Under the pieces are notes generated by a model that was not told the origin of the DNA, searched no databases, and was given only the letters and a program-made list of their open reading frames with translations. Below are positions 35,739-48,383 of a stretch of 64,000 bases of DNA, one piece after another. Numbering within the stretch: the first letter of the stretch is position 1; each line of letters opens with the position of its first letter. Made by a program: the position numbers and the translations under genes. This DNA is from Heterobasidion occidentale (Eukaryota > Basidiomycota > Agaricomycetes > Russulales > Bondarzewiaceae), in assembly GCA_039111635.1 (NCBI GenBank), contig JBCAQO010000006.1, positions 496,001-560,000 of the forward strand, read 5' to 3'.

Positions 35739-36760
35739 TCACCGCTTCTTGCCCTTGGTGTTCTTCGTGCTCTTCTTTCGGGAGGCCTTGCCGCCCGCGC
35801 GCTCGGCCTTCTCGACCTTGCGCTTGCGCTGCTTGGACGCTTCGGCCTTGCGCGCGGCGAGGGTGCCGTATTTGGGTTTCTTGTCGGACGTGGATGGTTT
35901 TTGGTGCGAGGTTTGAGGGGGTGGTGGGGATGACGCGTGGGGTCTTGGTCTTGGGGGGATTTGAATTTTCCCTTGGCGGGCGAGGAGGAAGCGGAGGCGG
36001 GGTCGTGGGGAGCGTGGGTGGGTTGGGGGTTGAAGATGGCGGTGGGGGAGGGGTTGGGAGGGAGGGGTTGCCGTGGAGGAGGGTGCTGGGGTCGAAGTCC
36101 TCGACGACGGTGACGGTGGCGAATTGCTCTTCGCCCTCGTATTCTGCTTCTTTCTCTTTGCCTTTGCCGGTGCTGGAGCCGAAGCCTGCCCATTGGCCGT
36201 CGTCGGCATCGGCGGCGGCGTCTGGGAGTGCGTGGAGGGTGGAGGGTGGGTGAGTGACGGAGGGCAGAGGAGGCAGGTGGGGAAGGGGAAGGGAGGCTCA
36301 CCGATGCCGCCGCCGTACGCGGCTTCTACTTTTTGTGCGTTTTCTTTGGCTTGCTCTGCGAGCATTTTTCGTTGCTGCGGCGCGGAAAAGGAACATCGGC
36401 GGGAGGGTAAGCTCGACGGCGCTCCAGAAGCACTGCGTGGAAGGGGACGGGTTCGCGAGCGACACGGCGCGACGCACCTCCCTGCGGGCCTGCAGCCGCT
36501 CCTCCTTCTCCCGCGCCTGCGCGCGCTTGCGGCTCTCGGTCGCCTTGAGGACCTTGCGCTTGTGAAAGCCCGTGAGGAACTCCCTGTCGCGCGGGCGTCA
36601 GATACATACACATGCATGTTGTTGTTCATACGGGCGCAGAGGAGGCTCACAGGCGCGCGGACTCGTCGAAGGCGATCTCTTTGATCTGTTCGCGCTTTTG
36701 GCGCTTTTTGGAGGCGACGATGGTGTGGGACTGCGTGAGGAGGGCGAGGTTGGACGACAT
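35739..36760 (-). CDS. RRP17: nucleolar rRNA-processing protein, Rrp17/NOL12 family
   Basis: Start ATG 36758-36760 (MSSNLALLTQSHTIVASKKR), stop at 35739. Exons 36651-36760, 36478-36583, 36302-36374 and ~35739-36221. The family core is clear: IAFDESARLEFLTGFHKRKV, then KRAQAREKEERLQARRE, QRKMLAEQAKENAQKVEAAY, then ATVTVVEDFDPSTLLHG, and the basic end KYGTLAARKAEASKQRKRK with EKAERAGGKASRKK. Rrp17 is a nucleolar 5'-3' exonuclease-related factor needed for large-subunit rRNA maturation and essential in yeast. The Pro-rich linker between HG and KKPKYG changes frame twice, at C runs near 36063-36070 and within 35916-35970; in an essential gene these are more likely assembly errors than lesions. 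A 423-nt divergent promoter is shared with YPK9. Confidence 0.87.
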
Positions 36761-37183
36761 GGTGGGGATGGGACGGGGAGCCTGAGCGTGGGTTGTGGTG
36801 GTGTGTGGTGGGAAAATGGAGAGGAGGAGGGCTGTATTTGGAAATTGTTTCCATGTTGGGACGCGCGCACTCGCACGCCCGCACGCCTGTGACTCCCATC
36901 TCTGTACACTCGTGGCGCATCTTTCGATACACGCCGGACGCGACGTCGCTGCCCGACTTGTGGATGCAACAGGCGCCGCCATCACACCCGAGTCACACGC
37001 TGGGCGCTCCTGTTATTTTTTTAAGCTGTGGATACAGACGCCGTCTACTTGTCGTGCGCACCGACTCTTCTCACTACTGACATTGCTCCGCGGCTCCTTT
37101 TCTGCGAGCAGCCTTTGGACTGACACATCCGGACCGGATCACTTTTTCTCCCGTCTCCCGTCCTCGAACAGGATTTCGCTCGC
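36761..37183. promoter_or_regulatory. divergent promoter between RRP17 and YPK9
   Basis: 423 nt between start codons on opposite strands. No separate gene. Short ORFs through this region are extensions of neighbours in other frames. Confidence 0.6.
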
Positions 37184-40100
37184 ATGTCCGCCATCGCCGG
37201 GCCGTCGAGCCACGACTACACCGAGGGCGCGTCGGCCATCGACATCTCCACCGCGGTCTCCAACTCCCGCCGCGCCCGCCGCGAGTCCCAGCACAGCCTC
37301 GCGTACGACGACGCGGACGGCGCGATGTTCGACGGGCCGGGGCACGCCGTCAACCCCAGCAGCGTCTCGCGCATGAGCCTCCATCGCTCGCTCAGCCGCC
37401 AGCGCAGCGAGGGCAGCGTGCCCCGGCGCTCGCGCAGGGGGAGCGATGTGAGCCGCAGGACGGAGGAGGGCGAGGGCAGGGCAGACGGGGAAGGGGACGA
37501 GGAGGAGGAGGAGGAGGAGGAGGAGGGGGAAGATATCACGGGCGAGCGCCCGCTCATGCGCAGGGGGAGAAAGTCGCCGTCTCCCGCTCGCGGGAACGTG
37601 TTCGGGAACATCGCGCAGCTCTTCGGCCGCGATAAAAGCGCGCACGGGCACCGCCGGCGCCCGTCGCTCTCTCAGCGCTCGACCGCCTCTTCCGCGCGGC
37701 GGTGGGGCCGCCCGTCGTCGGACGCGGGGTCCGTCGCGGCCTCGAGCGACGACGAGGGCGGGGACGAGCGCTGGGGGTACTCGTCCGCGGAGGAAGAAGA
37801 CGAGGACGAGGAGGACGAGGACATCGCGCGCACGCCGTCGCCCGCCGCCAGCGACCTCGGGTACGGCTCCGAGCCGCCGTCGCCGACGCACTCCGCGTCG
37901 CTGCCGCTGCTGTCGGGCGACCAGTTCTTCGGCGCCGAGGCGCGCATCGACGTCGACCTCGCGCCGCTCGCGCCGCCGCCGCCGGGCGCGCCGAGCCGGC
38001 AGACGATCTACATCGCGGACGAGGACGCGAGCGTGCGCTTCGTCGGCTACGAGGCGCGGCGGGGGCGCCGCGCCGCGTGGCGCGCGCTGTGCGTGCTCAG
38101 CGCGGGGGTGCTGGGCTTGGTGGGGCACTGGTTCCCGATGCTGTGGCTGCGGTGGGTCACGCGGGAGCGCGCGTTCAGGGACCTCGAGGACGGGTTCGTC
38201 GTGGTGGAGGTGAGCACGCTCGCGTTTTGACGGGAGGTGCACGCAGTTGACGGGTGGGCTAGAGCGCGCATAGGGAGATCGCGCTGTTTCCGGTTCAGCG
38301 GTTGGCGTACCCGTACCCCGCGTCGACCGTGTTTTCGGGTCCCGTGAGCGATCCCAAGCCAGCGTCGACGAAGCCAAATGGCAATGGGAATGGCGTATCT
38401 GTCGATCATGGCGAAGTATTGGAGACGTTGTTGGTGTTAGACTACCGGTATGCCAGATTCGCGCTCGATCCCAAGACAGGGCTGTTCAGCGTCGTGAAGT
38501 ACGTCGGCATTCTACTTTTCTCATTGGCGGGGAAGAGTCCTGAACGGTAGGTAGGGATTGGCGCGATCCCACCTGGACCGGCGTGTCCTCGGTCAAAAAC
38601 GGCCTGGAGGCGTCTGTGCGCGCGCAGCGACTGACGCTGTTCGGGCAAAACATCGTCGACGTCAAGGGCAAAACGACGGTGTCGCTTCTGATCGACGAGG
38701 TTCGCCTTTCGCACCGGTGTATGCATTCACGACTCAATGTCAGACACAGATCATCCACCCGTTCTATGTCTTTCAAGTCGCGAGCATCGTCCTCTGGTCG
38801 CTGGATGATTACTATTACTACGCTTTCTGCATCGCGCTGATATCGACTCTGAGCGTAGCCACGACGCTCGTCGAGACCAAGAAGGTACTTGACAAGTATT
38901 CAGAGTGGATCCATTGCTCACGATATGCAGACGATAGCACGGATGCGTCAAATGTCACGGTTCTCGTGTCCAGTCAGCGTGTTCGTCGACGGGTCCTGTA
39001 CGTCGACTCTCCAACACGCGTGCAGGTGTCCATTAACTGATATCACCAGGGCTCGAACGCGACTCGTCCGACCTCGTCGTGGGCGACATCGTCAACCTGC
39101 TCGAGCCCCCGCTGTCCCTCCTCCCCGCGGACCTGTTCCTCCTCTCGGGCGACGCAATCGTGAACGAGTCGATGCTCACGGGCGAGTCGGTCCCGGTGAG
39201 CAAGATCCCCGTGCGCGACGAGGACCTCGCGCGCTGGCGCGAGGCGAAGGACGTCGATGGCACCACGGCCAAGAGCTTCCTGTACGCGGGGACGCGGGTC
39301 GTGAGGATCAGGAAAGGGGTGGGCCTCGCCGGGGAGGTCGAGAGGCCGGCGCTGGGCATGGTGGTGAGAACGGGTGAGCCGCGCTTTCAAGATGCCCGTC
39401 GATTTTATGTGTTGATGGCCCTGGCGCAAGGCTTCAATACGACGAAGGGCGCGCTGGTGCGATCTATGCTGTTCCCTAAGCCCATGGGCTTCAAGTTTTA
39501 TCGCGATTCGATCCGGTTCATCATCGTGCTGGCCGGCATCGCAGGCGTCGGATTCTGCGCCAGCGCCGTCCAATTCATCAGACTGGGGGTGCGTAAAACC
39601 CCTCTTTTTTTTGCTGCATTCAGCGCATATGATACACGCAGGTCCGCTGGCACACGATCGTCCTGCGCGCGCTGGACCTGATCACCGTCGTCGTGCCCCC
39701 CGCGCTGCCCGCGACGCTCTCGATCGGGACGAGCTTCGCGCTCGGGCGGCTGCGGCAGGCGGGCATCTTCTGCATCTCGCCGAGCCGGATCAACGTCGCG
39801 GGGAAGATCAACGTGTGCTGCTTCGACAAGACGGGCACGCTCACGGAGGACGGGCTGGACATCCTCGGCGTGCGCGCGCTCGAGCGCGGCGCGCACCGGT
39901 TCGGCGAGCTCGTCGAGGACGCGCACGATTTGCCCGCGGCGCGCGACAAGGCGGCGTTTCTGCACGCGCTCGCGACGTGCCACCAGCTGAGCGTCGTCGA
40001 CGGGGAGGCGATCGGGGACCCGCTCGACGTGAAGATGTTTGCGTTTACGAGGTGGGTGGTGGAGGAGGGCCACGTCGCGGGCACGGGCGTTATTCGCGGG

Positions 40101-42607
40101 GGCGGGAAGCGCCGCGCGGAGGGCGAGGCGGGGCGTCCGGCGGCGCTCGTGCAGACGATCGTGCGGCCGCCCGGGAGCGCGCAGTTCCGCGTCGAGGACG
40201 CGCTCAAGGGCGCGGCGAAGGTGCGTGCGGCCGCTCGTCGCCTCGTTCGGGGAGGCCGTATGGCGGACTGACTGGCTGACGGACGCGGCTGCAGCACGCG
40301 CACTTTTTGGAGCTGGGCGTGATCCGGACGTTCGAGTTCGTGTCGCAGCTGCGGCGCATGAGCGTCGTCGTGAAGCGGCTCAAGAGCAGCAGCATGGAGA
40401 TCTACGTCAAGGGCGCGCCCGAGGTCATGGCCGACATTTGCGAGCGGGATTCCTGTGAGTGCGCTCGGTCGGTCGCACGCGTGCAGGTCGCTGACGCGCG
40501 CGCGCCAAGTCCCGGACGACTACGACGACCTGCTGTCGTACTACACGAAGCGGGGGTACCGCGTGATCGCGATCGCGGGGAAGAGCGTCGAGGGGCTCTC
40601 CTGGCTCAAAGCGCAGCGCATGAAACGGTCAGCAGCCCCCCTCCATCCATCCGCGTTTCTGCTCACACGCGCGCGCGCGCGGGGGGGTAGCGAGCAGGCC
40701 GAGGCAGGCCTGCGCTTCCTCGGGCTGGTGATCTTCGAGAACAAGCTCAAGGCGGGGACGGCGCCGGCGATTCAGGCGCTGCGCGCTGCGCACCTCGCGT
40801 GCCGGATGATCACGGGCGACAACGCGCTCACGGCCGTGAGCGTCGCGCGCGAGTGCGGGCTCGTGAACCAGACGGCGCACGTGTTTGCGCCTGCGTTCGT
40901 GCGAGGTGCGTGCCGTGGTCGATGGATCGAGCGCGCGGGTGCGGTTTGCTGACGGGGTCGCGGGGTGGTGGGTGTTGTTGTTTAGGCCACGCGGGGACGC
41001 CGATGGCGAAGCTCGAGTGGACGTGCATGGACGACCCGGCGTGGGAGCTGGACGACTATAGTTTGCGGCCGCTGACGCCGCCGGCGCACCACGCGATGGA
41101 GGGCGACATGCTGGACTACCAGGACTACGCGCTCGTGATCACGGGCGACGTGTTCCGGTGGATGATGAGCCACGCGCCTCTAGAGACGCTGCAGCGCGTG
41201 GGCCCCCTCCCCCTCCCCTCCTTTCGCGATGTGAGCGCTGACGACGAGCCGGGGGGCGCAGATGCTGGCGAAGACGCAGGTGTTCGCGCGGATGTCGCCG
41301 GACGAGAAGAACGAGGTGGTGGAGCGGCTGCAGGCGATGGGGCACACGGTGCTGATGTGCGGGGACGGCGCGAACGACTGCGCGGCGCTCAAGGCGGCGG
41401 ACGTGGGGCTGTCGCTGAGCGAGGCCGAGGCGTCCGTCGCGGCGCCGTTCACGAGCCGCACGCCGGACATCGGGTGCGCGCTCGAGGTCGTGCGCGAGGG
41501 CCGCGCGGCGCTCGTGACGAGCTTCAGCTGCTTCAAGTACATGTGCGTGCGGCCGCGGGCGTGTGTCGGTGCTCTTCGCTTGTTGATTTTCGTTTCGTTT
41601 CGGTGGGCGTGCGGCCGCGCAGGGCGCTGTACTCGCTGATACAGTTCACGACGATCACGCTGCTGTACTCGTTCGCGTCGTCGCTCGGGGATTTCCAGGT
41701 GCGTCTGCGCTGCGCTGCGGCTCGGCTCGCGTCGCGTTGCTGCTGAGCGCTGAGATGCGACGGACGGTGCGCAGTTCCTGTACATCGACCTGTTCATCAT
41801 CATCCCGGTCGCCGTCACCAGTGAGTGTCGCCTTGTCCTTCGGTAGACACGCGTGTGCTGAATGCGCGCGCGCGTGCAGTGGGGCGGACGCGGCCGTTCG
41901 CGCGGATCCACCCGAAGCGGCCGACGGCGAGCCTGGTGTCCAAGACGGTGCTGGCGAGCATCGCGGGGCAGATCGCGCTGACGAGCGCGACGCAGCTGTG
42001 GGCGTTCTTCTGGGTGCGGGGGCAGCCGTGGTGCGTGCGCGCGCGCTTTCTTACGGTTTCCTGAGATTTAAACTGATGGCGCAGGTACGAGCGCGCGGGG
42101 GCGGACCCGGGGGCGGGGGACGAGGGCGACGACCACCTGCAGGCGACGAACTACGAGAACACGGTGCTGTTCCTGGTGTCGTGTTTCCAGTACATCCTGG
42201 TGGCGGCGGTGTTCAGCATCGGGCCGCCGTACCGCCGGCCGATGTGGACGAACGGTGAGGGTCGCGCGCGCTCATGTATCACGGATCACGGACGCTGACA
42301 CGGACGCGGACACGCGCGCAGGGTGGCTGATGGCGGCGCTCGTCGCGCTGGGGGCGTTCAACGCGCTGGTGCTGCTCGCGCCGCCGGGGGCGGTGGGGCA
42401 GGTGCTGGAGCTGATGCCGCTGCCGTCGGAGGCGCGGGGGCGCTGCTGTGCGCGGTGGCGGTGAACGTGGGCGGGTCGCTCGCGTTTGAGCGGTGGGGGG
42501 TGGATTGGGTGGCGGAGGGGGTGGGGCGCTGCTGCAGCACGGGCGAAGGCGGCGGGGGCGGGACGGGCGGGGGCATCGGGCGGCGGCGGGGGTTACCCAC
42601 GGTGTAG
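37184..42607 (+). CDS. YPK9: P5B-type P-type ATPase, vacuolar/lysosomal (YPK9/ATP13A2 family)
   Basis: Start ATG 37184; about 16 exons; stop TAG 42605-42607. The first ~280 residues are a disordered, acidic, Ser/Arg-rich tail (poly-Glu at 37500-37530), then membrane segments ([20 protein letters not shown]). P-type hallmarks in order: [18 protein letters not shown] (actuator TGES), [20 protein letters not shown] (M4 PPALP, the P5B signature; P5A has PPELP), [15 protein letters not shown] (phosphorylated Asp), [26 protein letters not shown], and [20 protein letters not shown] (hinge). P5B pumps export polyamines from the vacuole or lysosome and protect against metals. The last membrane helices need one extra base at the G run 42436-42440 to join [10 protein letters not shown] to [20 protein letters not shown]. 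The long ORFs on the minus strand are shadows of GC-rich coding sequence. Confidence 0.93.
37500..37530 (+). repeat. (GAG)n coding microsatellite (poly-Glu)
   Basis: Nine or more consecutive gag triplets encode an uninterrupted Glu run in the N-terminal tail of the P5B ATPase. Length is probably variable between strains. Confidence 0.85.
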
Positions 42608-43028
42608 TGTAGCGGTGATGTATACTATCAAAGATCAATTGGGTGTATCCTGCACTGCGCAAGAGACGGGGCAGCGGTCGCCATGGAGAGGGGCTGGGTG
42701 GCTCTCGGCCAGAGCGGAGTGCGAAAGAGGTGTTGTGTGTGGCTGCGCAGAGAGTGAAGGTCGCCATTGTTCGCCTCGCTCGCCTTGCCTTGCCTTGCCT
42801 TGCCTTGCCCTGGAGGCTCCCTTTCCCATCTTTCTCTTCTCCTCCTTCCATTCCTCTTCTCTCCCTTTTCCTTTTCCTCTTCCTCTTCCTCTTCCTCTCC
42901 CCGCCACACACGCCCCAGTCGGCATCGCTCCTGGAGCAGGCTCTCCATTCCTTTAACTTATCCTCTTCTGCCCTCCCTCTCTCCCTCTCTCGTGACACTC
43001 ACACCTCCACCCGCCGCCGCAAGCAACC
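42608..43028. promoter_or_regulatory. promoter region with pentamer repeat and polypyrimidine tract
   Basis: The spacer upstream of the Ser/Ala-rich membrane protein holds a CCTTG pentamer repeated about five times (42783-42809) and a TTCCTC-type tract (42860-42900: tcctcttcctcttcctcttc). Polypyrimidine stretches immediately before the start codon are typical of strong basidiomycete promoters. Confidence 0.6.
42783..42809. repeat. (CCTTG)n microsatellite
   Basis: About five tandem copies (ccttgccttgccttgccttg), in the promoter of the 43029 gene. Confidence 0.85.
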
Positions 43029-44165
43029 ATGCTCTTCCCGTCCCTGGGCCTCCTCCTGCTCCTCACCGCAGCCTCGGCCGCACCAGCGCCCGCGCCCGCG
43101 CCCCGCACAGAGACCACCGTCGTTCTGCGGCGCCAGGACCTCTCCCAGCCCGTCACGCTCACCCAGAGCCAGACCAGCCAGACGTGCGTCCCTGCCGCTT
43201 CTCTCTCTCTCTCAGCCGCCCCACTGACTCTCTCTCTCCTCGCGCGCCCCTGTGCGTTTGTTGGGACGCACACAGGAGCGCGGGTCCCGTCACGGAGACC
43301 TGCACGATCACGCTCACCCCCGTCACAGGGCCCAACGGCGACCCCCTCGTCGAGGAGAAGAAGTCCTGCACCGTAACCTGGGACACCTCCCCCGGCAACA
43401 ACTCCCAGAACTCGGGCTCCTCCTCCCCCGACTCGTCCGCCTCCGCGTCCCCGTCGGCAGCGAGCGCGAGCGCAGCGCCGGTCGCATCGTCCGCCCCCGC
43501 AGCGTCGCAGGCTGCGCCTGCCACCTCCGCCGCGGACCCTAGCGCCACCGCCGCCGCCTCCTCCGCTCCCGCAGTCACGACCTCCGCCCCCGCGGCCGCG
43601 AGCACCGCGCCGGCCGAAGCCTCCGTCGTCGTGCGCACCCCTTCTTCTGCCGCTCTCCTCTCCCGCTGACCCGATCGCACGCCGCACGCACAGGGCCTCT
43701 CGTCCGTCGCGGTCGCAAGCATCAGCGGCGCCTCCGCCGCGCCCACATCCAGCGCAGCCACCGCCGCCGCCGCCTCCGGTACCTCCATCGCAGGCGGCGC
43801 AGCCGTCTCCTCCGCGCCCGACCTGTCCTCCGCCTCCGCCTCGGCGTCCGCGAGCGCGGCGGCGGACTCGGCGCCGTCGGCGAGCGCGACGGCGGCCGCG
43901 GCGTTCCAGATCCCGGGCAAGAAGCTGATGGTGCTGCCGATCGGCCTCGGGGTGTTTGCGGGCATCTCGGTGATTGCGCTCATTGTGGTCGGGCTGGTGA
44001 CGTACGAGCGGACGAAGTACCGCAAGGTGCGTTTTTGCCTGGGGATGGGTTGAGCGCGAGGGGGCGGTGTGTGCTGATGCGTTGTTTGTGTTGTGCGTGT
44101 AGGCGTTCAGGCAGCGGAAGTTGGCGGAGCAGGGGGCGAATATGGGCTATGGAGGCATGGCGTGA
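43029..44165 (+). CDS. Ser/Ala-rich single-span membrane protein with signal peptide
   Basis: Start ATG 43029: MLFPSLGLLLLLTAASAAPA is a signal peptide. Introns lie at ~43183-43274 (gtgcgtccct...acacag), ~43634-43692 and ~44027-44101. A short ectodomain (TETCTITLTPVTGPNGDPL, with paired Cys) leads into about 170 residues that are almost only Ser, Ala, Thr and Pro, expected to be heavily O-mannosylated. LMVLPIGLGVFAGISVIALI plus VVGLVTYE is the membrane span, followed by a short basic cytosolic tail (RTKYRKAFRQRKLAEQG). The layout is that of MID2/WSC-like cell-wall stress sensors or other fungal mucin-like surface proteins, but there is no WSC domain and I infer role only from layout. Confidence 0.78.
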
Positions 44166-45593
44166 GCGGTCTTGCGTAGGTGCGTCCCGCCTCTCCCCCC
44201 GCAGCTATTTTCGGCGCGCGTTCGGTTATGATCGACCTTTATTCAACTCGCCTCTTTTGCTCTTTCGCATCAGCAGCGGCTGATCCGCCCGCAAGCGGCC
44301 CCATCCGGCGTTGGCGTCGGCGTTCGGCGCGCGTTGGCTGGCCCGGTCTTCCTACTTCCCACTTCCCACTTCCCTCTTTCCCATTTTCCCTCGGGTTTCT
44401 CGGTCTGCTTCGGTTTTTACTTATCCGCGCTCGCTCACGGTTTGTTCCTCGAAAGAAAGTCGGCTTCTGCTCTCGCCGGTGCTGTCCTATCATCGTGTTA
44501 TGGTCCCCGTCTCGGTCCCTTCGCTCTCGTCACCTCGTCTCTCTCCCCGTCCTCGCCGTCGTATCGTGTCGTCGTATCGTCGTATCGTGTTGTTGTCGTG
44601 TCGTTGCAATATCACGTGATGTGCATCTCATTCTCGCCTTCTCTTCCTCTTCTCTCCTTCCTCTCCTCCGTGGTGCCGCGCCGTCGGCCTGGCGTCGGCG
44701 TGCGAGCGGGGCGAGCGGGGCGAGCAAGCGCACGGCACGGCGTGGTAGAGCGAGTATGCATACATAGGGATATTTCTATATATAAATATACATATACGAA
44801 GTAGTCGCGACGCTGCTGGCCTGTCGGATCTCAGCGGGGTTGTTGTATATAGATATATGCGTGGGTTCGTGGGTTCGTGGGTTCGTGGTGTGTGGGTTCG
44901 TGCTTGGGTGGATTGCGGACTTTTCTCGTTTTGTGTGCGCTTGTGTGGTTTGGGACGCGTTCGTTCGTTGTTATAGAGGCTTTTTTTTCTCTGGTGTTTT
45001 CTGGTTCTTCTGTTTTATCTTTGTGGATGTCGTTCTTTCTCTCCCTTCCTCCGCGATTGCTTGCTACCTATCCCGTAGGCTAGCCTACACTACACTACCT
45101 GACCAGATCAGACTACCCCGGACCAGATCAGACCCCGCGAGTGCTGTTCGAATCTTCGAACGATGGTGGAGCGGCGGTGTGCATCTAGGTTTCTGAGTCT
45201 GTGTTTTTTGCCTCTAGATCTCGGACGCCGTTGCCTAGCGTGCGATATCTGTTCGTCGTTCCCACCTGGCAGTCGAGAGTCGGGAGGAGTGGGTCCGGCT
45301 CGGTAGCTCGGCGAGGCTTGCGTGTCGCAATGATGCGCCTGGCTGTTCGACGACGGCGGTGCTCGAGAGCGCGTGAATCGGGCCAGTTGCGAGTCAAGTC
45401 ACGTACATGGAGGCCAATGGACTACCATTAGAGTTATTGCGCATGAGGAGCAACTGGATAAATAAATGAAGTAAAGGTGTGTAAGACGACAGGGCGGGTA
45501 AAGGAACGGCATGTAGGACAATCGCGAAAGTAAAGGGTAAGCATAGAGGAGGTGGTCAAGATGCCAGACGAATCGAAGTGAAAGTCCAGGACA
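44166..45593. other. intergenic region without recognised gene
   Basis: About 1.4 kb, T-rich on the + strand, with a gtgggttc 8-nt unit repeated at 44862-44890 and gtatcgtc repeats at 44560-44600. Long ORFs here (44180-44804, 44840-45196) are dominated by Ser/Arg/Leu from pyrimidine-rich DNA and look spurious. Confidence 0.5.
44862..44890. repeat. 8-nt tandem repeat (gtgggttc)
   Basis: Three to four adjacent copies (gtgggttcgtgggttcgtgg); continues imperfectly to about 44905. In a non-coding spacer. Confidence 0.75.
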
Positions 45594-47076
45594 TCATATG
45601 TGAGGTATGAATTCTGCCCATTCCACAGCCTGATACGCTCCAGCAGGCAGTGATTGTAGAGTGATAAACGACTCGATCAATAAAGCGTATCGGCTAGCTA
45701 AGTAAGTCAGAACGGTCACGCTGAAAACAAATACCAACAAAACCTCCAGCAAAAATTGGACAGAAAGGATTGGCAACGAACCATGGGATCTGTCAATCGC
45801 GGCCGGGAGACGAACGTTCGCTGAAAACCACGGTATGAAAGTCACAGGGATACATGTCGTCAAGAGAGAAGATACCCGCTATACGGTCTGTTGCTTGTGA
45901 GTCGAAAAATCATATGACCATGCAGTGAAGTGGATGGCTCTATAGACTAAGGCAATCCCGAGTAGAGATCTGCTCATAGCACGATCTATGTCATGCATAG
46001 CTCGTACAATGTCTATGTAGGAAGCTCTGAAGGGGTCTGGCCTGGAAATCCCAGGCCGGTCTGGTGTTGTGGGCCAGGGTCCGCGTTCTGTGAAAGGGGT
46101 CTCATCCTGCAGCAGTCCTCCTGTGCTCGAGGTCGGCGATATCAGAGCAAAGCTCTGTTCGTGTGAACGATCTTCATCTCTGGAAGATATCAGCGATGTT
46201 TGTCGGGTCAGAATCGAGCCAACTCCGCTCTCTTTAGGGTAAAGTGGATCTGGGTCAATCTCTTTCTGCTCGTTGTCTAGGCGATAGCTCTTCTTGTACA
46301 CGCGGACAGGGCATCGAACATCAAAAGGTTTGTCCCACCACAGCACAAATGTCGCAAAATTGAGGACGGCGAAAGCTAGTGTCGTGACCTCGAGCTCCGT
46401 AATCGGGAGATGCTCCACTCCTCGTCCAATACACTGGAGTATGAACCAAGTTATCTGCAAGAGAACAAGCTTCGAGAAAAAGTCTCTCTTGCTTTTGTCC
46501 TGTATCTCAGCCTTGGTGATTTTTGGGATGTCCAGGGTATCGTCATCAAAGTCTTTCGTTTGAAGAGTTCGAAGAGTGTTGTCATTTTCGTCACAGAGTA
46601 TATATCCTCCCATGACTGCAAAAAATCCATGCGTTTTGTCCACTGACGCTCTGAAGCCAGCAAAGTCAATCATAGAATCAGGGCAAAAGATATAACGTAC
46701 TCTATTGCTGTCTTTCCAATTTTCCTGCAGCAATGCGTTCCTGCGAGGCGACCAATACTATCAAATCCGGAGCAATCAGTGCACCAAAGACTATGATGGC
46801 CGATGTATCGACAAGAGTATCTGAAACGTCGGGGTGAAAAGCAACCCAAGTGCACGAGAAGATCGTCGTAAGACAGCTCCAGATAATGTTCCACTTTGTT
46901 CTGCAACGGCCGAGTTCATTGCAGGAGGAAGATGAGGAGAAGAAGGAGCGTTGTTCGATGGACACTGAGGCAGGGACTGGTCGAGCCACAACTCCTCTGA
47001 GGTACAAAAGCGCAAGTCCGACTAGCAGGACCAGCGTGATAGGCTTGACGAGGCTTGATGAAACCGCTGGAGGCAT
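45594..47076 (-). CDS. multi-span membrane protein of a family expanded in Agaricomycetes
   Basis: Start at 47076: MPPAVSSSLVKPITLVLLVG opens a signal-anchor. Stop at 45594. The hallmark RTKWNIIWSCLTTIFSCTWV, with AFHPDV and ALIAPDLIVLVASQERIAAG, is shared by a large set of uncharacterised mushroom-fungal membrane proteins. SVDKTHGFFAVMGGYILC is the next conserved block. Further helices follow (FSKLVLLQITWFILQCIG, VTTLAFAVLNFATFVLWWDK), and the end has VQFLLEVLLVFVFSVTVLTY with AYQAVEWAEFIPHI. Exon 1 reaches RIAAG in one frame, but KIGKTAIE before the intron donor gtacgt is in another; one more A in the run at 46720-46723 would join them. Function unknown. Confidence 0.75.
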
Positions 47077-47654
47077 CGTGATCCAGCGAAGGCGACTACA
47101 AAAGTTGAGGGCAAGATTGAGAGGAGGCAGGGGCGAATGAAGGGATGTCCGAAGCGCAGAGGAACTGCCGTATCAATTGGGAAGGCGCGCGGATACAGGA
47201 CATTGTACACCAGGCCACAGGCGGACTTCTTCTGCCTGTTGGACATTGTCACAGAGAGAGGATTGCCAAGCATGGGTGAACGTGCAAGAATTCCGCTCAG
47301 CTCCTGATCGCAGCACACTGGCTCCTGGCTCATACCGAGGTAGTTCATCATCCACCGTCCATGCAGCATCATAGCCTGGCTCGGAAGTCCATCAAAGTCG
47401 AGAGTCGGCGGGCCTCACTCTCGGAATGATGCGACTGGTCCAGCACAAGCGGTTCCTCCAGCTTCAAGTGCTATTCTCGAGTCATGGAAATTTGTCAAGT
47501 CGCGTCGTCAACCAGTGCGTCCGGGCTCTGCAGGCAATCCGTACTATATATAGCCAACAAAACACGCGCGTGCGTGATTGATACATGTCAATTTCTCCTG
47601 AACGTATTCTCATGTGATGCATGTCGGATCTGCAATATTCGATGATACATCGGC
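47077..47654. other. intergenic region left of the tandem array
   Basis: About 580 nt; promoter of the membrane protein on the minus strand. No recognised gene. The array-specific sequence begins at about 47655 (ctgctggacgc...cgtc.caag, also found at 49960). Confidence 0.5.
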
Positions 47655-48383
47655 TGCTGGACGCAATCGTCACAAGGCTGGAGGAGGTGCGTTATGCGGA
47701 CCCGAATTCCGGCTTGCATCCTTGTATTTTCATTGAAGGCAAGCAAGGCATAGCGGAGTCTGTCAACGCTGTCAGTACTAGAGCGCCCGATCGCCTTCAC
47801 AAGTTCGCAGCCGACGATCGAACTTCGCAGAGAGGACAAGAGATAGAGCAGCCGATGACGCGATCCGCGCAATTGCCCGGACACAAGGCGAGAACGAGCG
47901 CCCGTATGCGCGCAGCTCCGCAGACATCGCGGAGCCACCGGAGACGCAGATGATACCACGCGGCCACGCCGCTCGGACGGAAAGAGACGAGGCGCATGGC
48001 CTGCGCGTGGTCGGCCGAGGATAGAAATCGGCGGACTGCGAGCCCTCTATGATACGTGCCCTGGGATCCTCGGTGAAGCGCATTTACGTGGCGAGAGGAG
48101 TATATGGGAATTGGCTGTTCTACGCAGCTCGGACGAGGGCAAAGCGCCCGTGGAACGCGCCGCGCAGGATATAAGACAGGGAAGCTGGACGAGGAGGGCG
48201 TTCTCAACAACTCACCTCGTCAGACTGCGCGTTTCGTATCGTGCCAAGCCCTGATCACCAGTAGCGGACGCCTTCGCCGGACCCGAGTCTCGATAGCCGT
48301 AGTGATACTGGTGAGTGGTGCTAGCCATAGATGAAGGAGTGTTATTTGAAGTCCGCGGAACAGGTAGACGAGCGTCGCATCAG
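47655..48383 (+). promoter_or_regulatory. array unit A upstream block (duplicated promoter region)
   Basis: Repeats, with about 60-80% identity by eye, the segments before copies B, C, D, E and F. Shared landmarks: an agaggacaa...cagccga(t/c)gacg run, cctgggatcctcggtgaagcg, and the TATA element gatataagacagggaag at 48169-48185. TATA is about 214 nt before the ATG at 48384. A gtgagtgg donor at 48311 marks a likely 5' UTR intron. Confidence 0.7.

Noticed and set aside
37139..38377. 412-codon minus-strand ORF opposite YPK9, and similar long antisense ORFs to 41911
   Set aside because: Arg/Ala/Pro-dominated composition typical of antisense reading of GC3-rich coding DNA; no domain, and the + strand is clearly the P5B ATPase.
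44180..45196. Three long + ORFs in the spacer after the mucin-like gene
   Set aside because: Composition is Ser/Arg/Leu/Phe from T- and C-rich DNA; overlapping frames are equally long; no motif.
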